Of a stretch of 64,000 nt of DNA, positions 25,093 to 33,459 are shown one piece after another. Position numbers and translations under genes: made by a program. Origin of the DNA: Natronoarchaeum philippinense (GTDB lineage: Archaea > Halobacteriota > Halobacteria > Halobacteriales > Natronoarchaeaceae); the NCBI RefSeq assembly GCF_900215575.1, contig NZ_OBEJ01000002.1, positions 248,001-312,000 on the forward strand, given 5' to 3'. A model generated the notes under the pieces. That model was not told the origin of the DNA, ran no database searches, and saw only the letters and a list, made by a program, of their open reading frames with translations. Position 1 is the first letter of the stretch. Each line of letters begins with the position of its first letter.

Positions 25093-25569
25093 TCAGTCCA
25101 GATTCTCGCCTTGATACGAGCCGTCGTAGGTGTCCTCGTGGTCGGCGCGTGCGAGCACCAACTGGGCGATCCGGGCGCCCTGCTCCAGTTCGATCTCGTG
25201 GTTGATCTCCAACAGTCCTTCGCCGCGGCCGGTGTAGCCGGCGTCCCAGACTGCGGTGTGGAGCATCGCGGAGTTGCGCATCAGCGACGATCGCGGGAGG
25301 ACGTACCCGACGTGTCCTTCGGGAATCGAGATCGTCTCGCCGTAGCGGGCGACGTAGCCGCTTGGCGAGAGTCGGTAGGTCGGAACCCCAGCGTCTGCGT
25401 CTGGATCAAGCTCGCGGCGCTCGCCGATCTGCTTGTCGTCGCGGCCGATGCGTCCGGGTTCGACCTGCTCGAACACTGCGTCGACCGTGAGATCGACGCC
25501 GTTTGGCTGTACCTGCTGGTCGTCGATCGGCGAAATGTGCTCGGCGACGAACGCGCCCGATCGGAACAT
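25093..25569 (-). CDS. dUTPase / dCTP deaminase superfamily protein
   Basis: Prevents uracil misincorporation into DNA by hydrolysing dUTP or deaminating dCTP. The product has 158 residues from the ATG at 25567-25569 (MFRSGAFVAEHI). Superfamily blocks are QPNGVDLTVDAVFE, GYVLPRSSLMRNSAM, TAVWDAGYTGRGEG and the C-terminal QLVLARAD. The Ser in RSSLMRN and the Asp/Gly block form the nucleotide site. Haloarchaeal proteins of this length are usually named dut, but dcd cannot be excluded because the deaminase-specific Glu/Arg pair was not clear to me. Confidence 0.85.
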   Translation of the reverse strand: MFRSGAFVAEHISPIDDQQVQPNGVDLTVDAVFEQVEPGRIGRDDKQIGERRELDPDADAGVPTYRLSPSGYVARYGETISIPEGHVGYVLPRSSLMRNSAMLHTAVWDAGYTGRGEGLLEINHEIELEQGARIAQLVLARADHEDTYDGSYQGENLD

Positions 25570-25770
25570 GGGGAGACGAGCGTCGCGGCCCTGCAAGTCA
25601 GTTTCGGACCGGTCGAGGCGCATTCAGAATCGTGAAGGATACCGGAGTACCAACGAAAGATCGGGAAGCGCCGTCGGATATACACAAACGCACGTATTCT
25701 TCTCGCGGGCACGAGTTACTAACTGGGATCTCGGGCGAGATTGTGAACGGTCGTACAGGATGGACTCGCG

Positions 25771-25780
25771 GGATTTATAT
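25771..25780 (+). promoter_or_regulatory. TATA box of the aconitase gene
   Basis: GGATTTATAT lies 27-36 bases before the aconitase ATG at 25807, so the mRNA is probably leaderless. Confidence 0.6.
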
Positions 25781-25806
25781 CCGAGGAAAGACGATATCCG
25801 GCCGCT

Positions 25807-27780
25807 ATGGGACAAACGCTAACCGAGAAAATTCTCGATGACCACCTCGTCGAAGGCGAGCTGGAAACCGGCGAGGAGATCGGCATCGAGATCGACCAGG
25901 TCCTTACACAGGACACCACGGGGACGATGGTCTGGCTGCAGTTCGAGGCGATGGGCCTCGACAACGTGCAGACGGAGCTTGCGGCCCAGTACTGTGACCA
26001 TCAGACCTATCAGTTCGATTTCAAGAACACGGACGACCACCGCTTCCTGCGCTCGGCTGCCGGCACCTACGGCGCACACTTCTCGCGCCCCGGCAACGGC
26101 ATCTGTCACAACGTCCACCGAGAGAACTTCGCCGCACCCGGCAAGACGCTGCTCGGCTCTGACTCCCACACGCCGACGCCCGGCGGCCTCGGCGAGCTGG
26201 CGATCGGCGCCGGCGGGATCGACATCACCGTCGCCATGGGCGGCGCGCCGTACTACATCGAGATGCCCGAAGTCGTCAACGTTCGCCTCGAAGGCGAACT
26301 GCCCGACTGGGCCACCGCCAAGGACGTCATCCTCGAGCTCCTCCGTCGCCTCTCCGTCAAGGGCGGCGTCGGCAAGATCCTCGAATACACCGGCCCGGGC
26401 GTCGAGACGCTGACCGCGCCCGAGCGGATGACGATCACCAACATGGGCACGGAACTGGGTGCCACCACGTCGATCTTCCCGACCGACGAGCAGACCCAGG
26501 ACTACCTCGAACGCGTCGGCCGCGCCGAGGAGTACGTCGAGCTCCAGCCCGACGAGGACGCAGAGTACGACGACGAGATCGTCGTCGACCTCTCGGATCT
26601 CGAACCGCTGATCGCACAGCCGTCGATGCCCGACAACGTCGTGCCCGTCCGCGAGGTCGCCGGCACCGACGTCGACCAGGTCATCCTCGGCTCCTGTACG
26701 AACGGCGGCTACGAGGACATCCTCCCCGGCGCGAAGATGCTGGAGGGCCGCGAGGTCGACAAGAAGACCGACATGATCGTCGCCCCCGGCTCGAAGCAGG
26801 CCTCCGAGATCTTGGCCCGTCAGGGCTGGGTCGCCGAGATGATGGCGGCCGGCGTCAACTTCTCGGAAGCGACGTGTGGTGCCTGTATCGGCATCGGCCA
26901 CGTTCCCGCCTCCGATTCGGTCTCGCTGCGGACCTTCAACCGCAACTTCGAGGGCCGCTCGGGCATCGAGGACGACAACGTCTACCTGTGCTCCCCGGAA
27001 GTCGCCACCGCCGCGGCGATCGCCGGCGAGATCGTCGACCCGCGCGATCTGTCCGACGAACTGGACGACCTCGAAGCCCCCGGCGTCGAGCTCCCCGAGG
27101 AGTACGACGCCTCCAAGACCGACCTCATCAGCCCCGACGAAGCCGTCGACGACGAGCTCGTCAAGGGTCCCAACATCGGCGATGTGCCGCTGAAGGACTC
27201 GCTCGACTCGAACCTCGCCGGGCCGACCCTCCTGAAGATGGAGGACAACATCACGACCGACCACATCATCCCTGCGACCCAGGACATCCTGATGTACCGG
27301 TCGAACGTGCCCAAGCTCAGCGAGTTCACCCTCTCGCGCATCGACGAGACGTTCGCCGACCGCGCGCTCGAAGCCGACGGCGGCTTCCTCGTCGCCGGCG
27401 AGAACTACGGTCAGGGTAGCTCCCGCGAGCACGCCGCCCTCTGTCCCATGTACCTGGGCGTCGAGGGCGTGCTGGCCCAGAGCTTCGCCCGCATCCACAA
27501 GGCGAACCTCTTCAACTTCGGCCTGATCCCGCTGACCATCGACGAGGACACCTACGAGCAGATCGAGCAGGGCGACGACGTCGAGATCGTCGACGACGTT
27601 GCCGAGGCGGTCAAGTCCGGCCAGGAGGAGTTCACGGTCCGCGTGAACGACGACTGGGAGGCCACCGCCCACCTCGACGCCTCCGAGCGCGAGCGCGACA
27701 TCCTCGCGGCCGGCGGCAAGCTCGCTCACACCAAGGCCCAAGCCGAGTCCGGCGACAGTCCCGCTCCGGCGGACGACTGA
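25807..27780 (+). CDS. acn: Aconitate hydratase
   Basis: Citric acid cycle enzyme interconverting citrate and isocitrate, 657 residues, of the aconitase/isopropylmalate isomerase class found in haloarchaea. The [4Fe-4S] ligands are visible: Cys297 in GSCTNGG, then Cys357 and Cys360 in CGACIG. LLGSDSHTPTPGGLG is a substrate and cluster block. The swivel domain follows a linker (about 440-480) and holds GENYGQGSSREHA near residue 530. It is the longest core-metabolism gene in this region, with very high GC and strong codon bias, suggesting high expression. A strong TATA element precedes it. Confidence 0.96.
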   Translation: MGQTLTEKILDDHLVEGELETGEEIGIEIDQVLTQDTTGTMVWLQFEAMGLDNVQTELAAQYCDHQTYQFDFKNTDDHRFLRSAAGTYGAHFSRPGNGICHNVHRENFAAPGKTLLGSDSHTPTPGGLGELAIGAGGIDITVAMGGAPYYIEMPEVVNVRLEGELPDWATAKDVILELLRRLSVKGGVGKILEYTGPGVETLTAPERMTITNMGTELGATTSIFPTDEQTQDYLERVGRAEEYVELQPDEDAEYDDEIVVDLSDLEPLIAQPSMPDNVVPVREVAGTDVDQVILGSCTNGGYEDILPGAKMLEGREVDKKTDMIVAPGSKQASEILARQGWVAEMMAAGVNFSEATCGACIGIGHVPASDSVSLRTFNRNFEGRSGIEDDNVYLCSPEVATAAAIAGEIVDPRDLSDELDDLEAPGVELPEEYDASKTDLISPDEAVDDELVKGPNIGDVPLKDSLDSNLAGPTLLKMEDNITTDHIIPATQDILMYRSNVPKLSEFTLSRIDETFADRALEADGGFLVAGENYGQGSSREHAALCPMYLGVEGVLAQSFARIHKANLFNFGLIPLTIDEDTYEQIEQGDDVEIVDDVAEAVKSGQEEFTVRVNDDWEATAHLDASERERDILAAGGKLAHTKAQAESGDSPAPADD

Positions 27781-27830
27781 TCGGAACCGAGTGCCCGTCA
27801 GGGCCGAGGTGCTGTAGTCTCCGCCGGACA

Positions 27831-27847
27831 GGCGGACGACTGATCGG
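27831..27847 (+). repeat. 17-base repeat of the aconitase stop region
   Basis: GGCGGACGACTGATCGG at 27831-27847 repeats 27768-27784, which contains the aconitase TGA. The copies start 63 bases apart. This suggests a small local duplication past the end of the gene. Confidence 0.6.
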
Positions 27848-27859
27848 CTACGCGACTTC

Positions 27860-27872
27860 TTCGATTTTTTGC
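27860..27872 (+). terminator. T-tract terminator after aconitase
   Basis: A run of six T (27865-27870) in a GC-rich context, about 85 bases after the stop, resembles archaeal T-rich termination sites. No strong hairpin is required in archaea. Confidence 0.4.
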
Positions 27873-27987
27873 AGTCTCGAACCGAATAGCCCCGACAGCG
27901 CGCCCCCCGCGTCCGTGTGATCGAGTGCGGCCGACCGCGGTCGCGCGGGCCAAGTAGCTATTAGGCCCCGGGCCCGTAGCTACGCGC

Positions 27988-28515
27988 GTGACTGTCACGC
28001 CGGAGGATTCGACCGACGCCGTGCGAGTGCGCGACGCCGAGCGGGCGGACCTGCTGGCGGTCCACAGCATCGAGAAGTCGTCGTTTCCCAGCCCGTGGCC
28101 GCTGGCGGCGTTCGAGCGCCACCTGTCTTCGCCGGCGTTTCTCGTGGCCGTCGACGGGACGGCTGACGGCGACGCCGCGGGTGGGACCGCCACCGAGAGC
28201 ATCGACGCGGCGTCGGTACTCGGCTACGTCGTTGCCGATCTGGTCCCGAACCACGGCCGGCCGCTGGGCCACGTCAAGGACATCGCGGTCCACCCCGACC
28301 GGCGCGGCGAGGGCGTCGGGTCGGCGCTACTGGAGGCGGCGCTCACCGCACTGGCGACCGAGTCGGTTGGATCGGTAAAACTCGAAGTTCGCGTCAGCAA
28401 CGAATCCGCCCAGTCGCTGTACCAGTCCTTCGGCTTCGAGCCGTTGCGGCGGGTCCCCCGGTATTACGACGACGGCGAGGACGCGATCATCATGGTTCGC
28501 CAGTTCGAGGACTGA
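27988..28515 (+). CDS. rimI: N-terminal acetyltransferase RimI-like
   Basis: GNAT acetyltransferase of 175 residues, related to RimI and archaeal Ard1, which acetylates protein N-termini. The start is GTG at 27988. The acetyl-CoA site is VHPDRRGEGVGSALL (101-115), and conserved NESAQSLYQSFGFE near residue 135 contains the catalytic Tyr segment. A stretch at 56-75 rich in Asp, Gly and Ala is an insertion relative to bacterial RimI. It is followed by a small membrane-protein gene 70 bases downstream on the same strand. Confidence 0.87.
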   Translation: MTVTPEDSTDAVRVRDAERADLLAVHSIEKSSFPSPWPLAAFERHLSSPAFLVAVDGTADGDAAGGTATESIDAASVLGYVVADLVPNHGRPLGHVKDIAVHPDRRGEGVGSALLEAALTALATESVGSVKLEVRVSNESAQSLYQSFGFEPLRRVPRYYDDGEDAIIMVRQFED

Positions 28516-28585
28516 TGGCGAGACCGGCCACCCGCCGGGCGGCACAGACAAAGCACACAAGTACTCCACCCCCAAATCGACACGC

Positions 28586-28822
28586 ATGATAACTGCCACC
28601 GGACTGCTGGCACAGGTGTCCCCGATCACTGAGCTGACCGACGCCATCAACTACTTCGGCAACGCCGTGACGGTCGACCCGCTCTCGGCGATCCTGTTCG
28701 TGGTCGGACAGCTGCTTTTCCTCGCCGCCTTCGCCGTGTTCGGCTACCTCGTGCTGGGCTCGGTCGTCGACGCCATCATTCCCGAGTCGCCCGGTCGAGC
28801 GCCGCCGAAAGGAGAGCGATAG
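28586..28822 (+). CDS. Small conserved membrane protein, 78 residues
   Basis: Short protein with a hydrophobic segment near residues 33-63 (LSAILFVVGQLLFLAAFAVFG) which may cross the membrane once or twice, and a Pro/Lys-rich tail. The Asn-Tyr-Phe-Gly-Asn segment before it looks conserved. Its last 47 bases overlap the end of the opposite-strand mer-like gene. Function unknown; similar small proteins occur widely in haloarchaea. Confidence 0.65.
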   Translation: MITATGLLAQVSPITELTDAINYFGNAVTVDPLSAILFVVGQLLFLAAFAVFGYLVLGSVVDAIIPESPGRAPPKGER

Positions 28823-29759
28823 CCTCCTCCTGATCGGGACCCAGCGGCGTCCCGGCGACGAAGCTATCGGTGTACTGGAGAATCTTTTCGATCCGGTCGG
28901 CGACGTCTTCGGGCGTCCCGGCGACCGAGAACGCGTCGATCATCGCGGGCGTGACGGCGTCGAACGCCTCGCCGAAGTCGCCACGCTCGATGGCGTCGCC
29001 GATCGTCTCTGCCGCGTCGGCGTCGAGACCGTGCCGGTCCAGCACGGGCGGGGCCGCGCCGGCGGCGATGAATGCGACCGGTTGGCGCGCGACCTCGCGG
29101 GCCGCGTCGGCGTCCTCGGCGACGCTGACGCTGGCGTAGGCCGCCACGTCGAACTCGCCGCGCTCGTCGGGCCGTTCGTCTTTGCCTTCCGCAACTCGGT
29201 CGGCCGCCCACGCGAAGTCGTCGGGGTGAGAGGCGTTGATCAGGACGCCGTCGGCGTGCTTGGCGCTCATGCGGATCATGTGGGGCCCCTGCGCGCCGAC
29301 GTAGACGGGGATTTCGCCCTCGACATCGTACTCCAGTCCGGCGTCGCTGGCGGTGAAGGTGCCGTCGATCGAGACGCGCTCGCCCGCCCAGAGGTCCTGT
29401 GCGACCTTGAACGACTCCAGCACGCGCCGGAGCGGCCGGTCGCGCTCGACGCCGAGGCTCGACAGCGTCGACTTGTCGCCCGGCCCGACGCCGAAGACCC
29501 CTCGCTCGTCGCTGACTTCCTGTAGGGTCGCCATCCGCGAGGCCAGCGTCACCGGGTGGGTGTCGTAGGGGTTGGCCGCCGCCGGCCCGATCTGGACCTC
29601 TTCGGTCGCCGCGGCGATCCGATCCAGCGCGATGAATGGGTCGCGGTTGAAGTAGTGACTCGCCGCGAAGATCGCGTCGAACCCTTCGGATTCGGCGCTC
29701 TCGGCGTGTTCGACTGTCTCTGCTACCGGGTGCTCTGGGGTGAGTTCGATGCCGTGCAT
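28776..29759 (-). CDS. mer: F420-dependent methylene-tetrahydropterin/folate reductase-like (Mer)
   Basis: Luciferase-like monooxygenase-family oxidoreductase of 327 residues, related to 5,10-methylenetetrahydromethanopterin reductase. It should use reduced F420 to reduce a one-carbon carrier, tetrahydrofolate in haloarchaea. The barrel shows FDAIFAASHYFNRDP, PAAANPYDTHPVTLASRMATL, FGVGPGDKSTL and IPVYVGAQGPHMIRMSAKHADGVL, a normal block order. I start at the ATG at 29757-29759 (MHGIELTPEHPV). The gene follows cofE by 31 bases on the same strand, linking cofactor synthesis and use. Confidence 0.87.
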   Translation of the reverse strand: MHGIELTPEHPVAETVEHAESAESEGFDAIFAASHYFNRDPFIALDRIAAATEEVQIGPAAANPYDTHPVTLASRMATLQEVSDERGVFGVGPGDKSTLSSLGVERDRPLRRVLESFKVAQDLWAGERVSIDGTFTASDAGLEYDVEGEIPVYVGAQGPHMIRMSAKHADGVLINASHPDDFAWAADRVAEGKDERPDERGEFDVAAYASVSVAEDADAAREVARQPVAFIAAGAAPPVLDRHGLDADAAETIGDAIERGDFGEAFDAVTPAMIDAFSVAGTPEDVADRIEKILQYTDSFVAGTPLGPDQEEAIALLSAALDRATRE

Positions 29760-29790
29760 TGTGTGTTCTCCCTCGTATGTCGCCGTCCGC

Positions 29791-30549
29791 TTACTCGTCG
29801 TAGTGCCATTCGCGCAGCGCTTGCCGGACGAAGTCGCCCTCGACCTCTCTGAACAGTTCGTCGCTGCCCTCGTGGTCACCGAAGGACCAGTCTCGGATCA
29901 CGACGATCGGCGTCCCGCCGTCGCCCTCGCCGGCGATCAGGTTCGCCGTCGCCGCGAGTTCGTCGACGACGCTTTGGACTGTGACTTCGAGTTCGTGACC
30001 CTCGCGGTCGGTCTCGCCGCGCCAGTCGCGGCTGGCGGGCATCCCCGCCCAGCCGATGGCGACGCCGCGCTGGCCGTGGCGGAACGGCCGCCCGCAGGTG
30101 TCGGCGACGACGACCGGCGGGGCAGCGGCGAGTCCAGCGTGGATCCGCTCGGCGCTGTCGCCGGGACGCCGCGGCAAGAGCAGCAGCTCCTTGCCCGGCA
30201 CGTTCGAGCGGTCGATCCCCGCGTTGACCGTGACGTGGCCGAAGCGGGTCTCGGTCAGGAGAAACGGCGCGTCCATCAGCAACTCGGTGCCCTCCTCGAC
30301 GACGGCTTGGGCGAAGCGCGGGTCTTTCTCGTCGCCGGTCGCCGATTCGAGTCGGCTGGCGATCTCGCGGGCGCGCGGCCCGGCCGGAAACTCCGAGAGG
30401 TCTGCGGTCCGGCCTTCTGCCTTCGAGACGACGGTGCTGGCGACGACGACCACGTCGTCGGGGCGCAGATCGACCCGCTCCTCGACGATGTCGGCGAGGT
30501 CGTCGCCGGCCTCGATTTCCGGCACGTCCGGGACCGCGAACGCTTCCAT
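29791..30549 (-). CDS. cofE: Coenzyme F420-0:L-glutamate ligase
   Basis: GTP-dependent ligase that adds glutamate residues to F420-0. The product has 252 residues from the ATG at 30547-30549 (MEAFAVPDVPEI). Family blocks include DDVVVVASTVVSKAEGR, ETRFGHVTVNAGIDRSNV, PGDSAERI and VVVADTCGRPFRHGQRGVAIGWAGM, covering the GTP, metal and substrate sites. First gene of a cofE-mer pair. The in-frame extension upstream overlaps the divergent GNAT region and is not family-like. Confidence 0.93.
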   Translation of the reverse strand: MEAFAVPDVPEIEAGDDLADIVEERVDLRPDDVVVVASTVVSKAEGRTADLSEFPAGPRAREIASRLESATGDEKDPRFAQAVVEEGTELLMDAPFLLTETRFGHVTVNAGIDRSNVPGKELLLLPRRPGDSAERIHAGLAAAPPVVVADTCGRPFRHGQRGVAIGWAGMPASRDWRGETDREGHELEVTVQSVVDELAATANLIAGEGDGGTPIVVIRDWSFGDHEGSDELFREVEGDFVRQALREWHYDE

Positions 30550-30649
30550 GGCTCTCTCTCGGTGATGGCCGTTAAAAAGCGCGCGGATGGTGGAAAGTGC
30601 ATCCGGCGTCGCTGCAACTACCGCAGTCGGGGCGCGCCGTACTGACGAG

Positions 30650-31177
30650 TCACTCGCCCCACTCGTCGACGAGGAGGCCGTACCGGTGGATATCGACGTG
30701 CTCGCCGCCGATGAACGCCTCTTCACGAAGGACGCCTTCCTCGGTGAAGCCGGCTTTTTCGAGCACTCGTCGGGACGCCGGGTTCGTCTCGTAGACTTTG
30801 GCGTACAGCTTGTGCAGACGCCGTTCCTCGAACGCGTAGCGACAGAGAGTCTCGACGGCGTCGGTCGCGTGGCCCTCGCCCCAGTTGTCGGGCGCGATCA
30901 TGTATCCGATCTCCGTCCCGCCCCAGACCTCGTTGGGATCTTGGAAGCCGATACTCCCGACCCGATCTCCCCGAGCGCAGACCAGAAAATCGACGCCGTC
31001 GTCCTCGTCGAGCGACTCGACCCACTCGCTCTCTGTGGGTTCGTTGATCGGCTCGTAGCTGGCGAGCCCGGCCCTGACGGCCGGATCGTTCACCAACCGC
31101 TGGAGAAACTCCACGTCTTCGAGTTCGATCGTCCGCAGTTCGACCGTCTCGCCTCGGGCGAACACTGGACCGGGCAT
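30650..31177 (-). CDS. RimJ/RimL-type GNAT acetyltransferase
   Basis: Acetyltransferase of 175 residues. The fold blocks are VELRTIELEDVEFLQRLVNDP (N-terminus), GGTEIGYMIAPDNWGEGHATDAVETL (acetyl-CoA binding) and LHKLYAKVYETNPASRRVLEKAGFTEEG (family C-terminus). Such proteins acetylate ribosomal proteins, antibiotics or spermidine, and the substrate cannot be told. Located between cofE and the divergent Nudix/eIF2B fusion. Confidence 0.87.
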   Translation of the reverse strand: MPGPVFARGETVELRTIELEDVEFLQRLVNDPAVRAGLASYEPINEPTESEWVESLDEDDGVDFLVCARGDRVGSIGFQDPNEVWGGTEIGYMIAPDNWGEGHATDAVETLCRYAFEERRLHKLYAKVYETNPASRRVLEKAGFTEEGVLREEAFIGGEHVDIHRYGLLVDEWGE

Positions 31178-31287
31178 ACCGGATCGGTTCTGTCGACGCT
31201 CACTTTAGTGCTCCCCCGGCTCCAGACCTGCCGTCGGTCGTGGCGGATCCCGAAAGAGGTTCCCCGCAGCGGTCCGTCCGCCGAGCC

Positions 31288-32526
31288 ATGACCGATTACG
31301 CTACGCCCGTCGTCCGCCGAGGGGCCGCAGTGTGCGTTTCCCGCGAGGATGACCGCCTCCAGCTCCCCATCGCTCGGCTCGACGACGCCGACGATCCGGT
31401 CGAAATCGCCGCGGACGCCGTGGCGTCGACCGACGCCGACCTCGAACCGGTCCGGACTGGCACCGCCGTTCCGGACGGCGAGGACTCCTACGTCCCGGTG
31501 CTGTTCGACGCGCCGGCTGATCTGGACGCCCCCGCCGACGCCGAGCGGCTCGCCCCGACAGCCTTGCTCCACGAGGCCGAGCAGCCGACGTGGTGGCGGT
31601 GTTACGAGCGCGTCGCGCCGACGGTTCGCTCGATCACAGCCGACGACGAGCACGGTGCCGCCGTTCTCTCGACTCGCGCGCTGGAGGTGCTCCGGGACCG
31701 GGCCGCGCTCCAGATCGCCGAGGGCGACCCGGACCGGGGCGAGTTGACCGACCTCGCCGAGCGGCTGCTGAGCGCCCGCCCGAGCATGGCGGTGCTGGAG
31801 AATCGCGTGAACCGCGCTCTCGCGGCCGCAGTGGATGATGCCAACGAGACCGCTGACGGCGACGACGAGACACCCGCCGCCGGAATCGCCGCCGCTGTCG
31901 AGGCCGCGGCCGATACGGGCATCGACCGGGCGATTCAGGTTGACGCCGACACCGCCGCGGCGGCCGCTGGCATGCTCGACGGCGCGACCGTGCTCACGCT
32001 CTCACGCTCGGGAACCGTCCTCGACGCTTTGAGTTCGGCGTCGCTCGACGGCGTCTACGTCGCCGAGTCGCGGCCGGCTCGTGAGGGGATCGGCGTCGCC
32101 GAGGAGCTTTCGGCGTCGATCGGCGCGCCCGTGACGGTTCACGCCGACGCCGCTGTCGCGCACGTCGTGGCCCACGAGGGCGTCGACGCCGTCGTCGTTG
32201 GCGCCGACGCGGTGTTGCCCGACGGGCGTGTCGTCAACAAAACCGGCACCCGCGCCGCGGCGCTTTCGGCGGCCCGCGAGGACATTCCCGTCTACGCCGT
32301 CGCCGCGAGCGACAAGATCACGCACCGCGAGACGGTCAACATCGAGACCGGCGACGCCGGGGCGATCTACGACGGTCCGGCCGACCTCGACGTACTCAAC
32401 CCGACGTTCGACGTGACGCCGGCCGACCTGATCGACGCCGTCGTCACCGAGCGCGGACGCCTCGACGCCGACGAGGTCGGTGCCGTCGCCGAAGATCACG
32501 CCGAGCTGACGAGCTGGCGGGAGTAG
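31288..32526 (+). CDS. Nudix/eIF-2B-alpha-like fusion protein
   Basis: Product of 412 residues with two regions. Residues 1-120 resemble a Nudix fold (VVRRGAAVCVSREDDRLQLPIARLDD...) but no REXXEE box is present, so this part is probably catalytically dead. Residues about 125-400 match the eIF2B alpha/aIF-2B and ribose-1,5-bisphosphate isomerase fold, with VVGADAVLPDGRVVNKTGT near 305-321 and VYAVAASDKI. The start is the ATG at 31288. Haloarchaeal aIF-2B-like enzymes may take part in nucleotide salvage; this one's role is uncertain. Confidence 0.8.
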   Translation: MTDYATPVVRRGAAVCVSREDDRLQLPIARLDDADDPVEIAADAVASTDADLEPVRTGTAVPDGEDSYVPVLFDAPADLDAPADAERLAPTALLHEAEQPTWWRCYERVAPTVRSITADDEHGAAVLSTRALEVLRDRAALQIAEGDPDRGELTDLAERLLSARPSMAVLENRVNRALAAAVDDANETADGDDETPAAGIAAAVEAAADTGIDRAIQVDADTAAAAAGMLDGATVLTLSRSGTVLDALSSASLDGVYVAESRPAREGIGVAEELSASIGAPVTVHADAAVAHVVAHEGVDAVVVGADAVLPDGRVVNKTGTRAAALSAAREDIPVYAVAASDKITHRETVNIETGDAGAIYDGPADLDVLNPTFDVTPADLIDAVVTERGRLDADEVGAVAEDHAELTSWRE

Positions 32527-32766
32527 TTATCGCTGGTGCGAGGTGCCAGCGGGCGCCAGACGCAACAGTGAAACGGCGCCGCGGCCTACGACCGGCAGGC
32601 GGCAGTGACGAAGGTTACCCCCACCGAGCCCCTTGTGACGACGCCTTCACCCGAGCCGCCTTCTGCGATGGACGACAGGTTCTGAGCGCTCGCTGTCTCC
32701 GGGACGGCACCGCGATCGCTGACGAAAGTAAGAAAATTTAACACGAGCGCCGGAAGTCCGTGTAGC
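32527..32766. other. Intergenic region, 240 bases
   Basis: No gene seen. AT-rich TAAGAAAATTTAAC at about 32729-32742 is a good TATA element for the lipoprotein gene at 32767. Confidence 0.4.
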
Positions 32767-33126
32767 ATGCATCGAAGACAGTTTGTCGCCGCTGCGTCGG
32801 TTGGTTTCACGTCGATTCTCGCTGGCTGTTCCGACGAACCGGGCGGCGGCATCGACGGCGGGCTCGAGGTGACAGACGTGACGGCGTCGAACACGATCGC
32901 CGGCAACGTCGAACTCGGCGTGCTGGTTTCTAATAGCTCTTCGGAGTCGGCGTCGGCGACGCTGTACGGCGAAGTCGATGTCGAGGGCGGCGACGCCTAC
33001 ACCGAGTCCCGGTCGATCACCGTCAGCCCGGACGGGTCGAACTCCTACGAGCTGGGGATCGACGTGGCCGTCTCTGACTCGTTAAGTGGCTCGTCCTACG
33101 AGTACCGGGCGTGGGTCGAGGCCTAG
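32767..33126 (+). CDS. Tat-type lipoprotein, 119 residues
   Basis: N-terminus MHRRQFVAAASVGFTSILAGC has a twin-arginine pair and a lipobox ending at Cys21, so the protein should be exported folded and lipid-anchored outside. The mature part (about 98 residues) is Ser/Gly/Asp-rich and beta-like, with VTASNTIAGNVELGVLVSNSS, resembling FxLYD-type domains of haloarchaeal lipoproteins. Substrate or function unknown. Convergent with a small membrane-protein gene 13 bases away. Confidence 0.82.
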   Translation: MHRRQFVAAASVGFTSILAGCSDEPGGGIDGGLEVTDVTASNTIAGNVELGVLVSNSSSESASATLYGEVDVEGGDAYTESRSITVSPDGSNSYELGIDVAVSDSLSGSSYEYRAWVEA

Positions 33127-33139
33127 GCTAGGCCGACGA

Positions 33140-33364
33140 TCACGCCAGCTCCGCGACGGCGAGAAGAATAGTCGGCGCGACAAGCAACACGAGGCCGACG
33201 ACGATCAACAGCGCCGGGATCACCAACAGCCCCATCTCGGTGCCGAGCCAGAGGGCGAGGCCGGCCAGAATGGCCAGCAAGCCCAGAATCCGCAGCGCCC
33301 AGGTGATCAGTCCCTCGAAGCCCGAATCGGCGAGCACTTCGACCACTTCGAGCGCTTCGTCCAT
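33140..33364 (-). CDS. Small membrane protein, 74 residues
   Basis: Starts at the ATG at 33362-33364 (MDEALEVVEVLADSGFEGL). It has an acidic N-terminal helix, then two long hydrophobic segments (about 20-39 and 45-70), predicting a hairpin. No motif. Upstream in-frame codons look non-coding. It shares a 95-base promoter region with the divergent dehydrogenase gene. Function unknown. Confidence 0.65.
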   Translation of the reverse strand: MDEALEVVEVLADSGFEGLITWALRILGLLAILAGLALWLGTEMGLLVIPALLIVVGLVLLVAPTILLAVAELA

Positions 33365-33459
33365 ACAGGGGTCTGGCAGTTCCGGTCTGTTAAAAACTGG
33401 GGACTCCAGCGACGGTCGAATGCTACGACTTTTTGATCGACCGTGGCGAATGCCCTGCC

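Noticed and set aside
25819-27741. A 640-codon open frame antisense to aconitase
   Set aside because: High-GC DNA leaves antisense frames open. Codon pattern and product (Val/Asp/Gly-rich without domains) show it is a shadow of acn.
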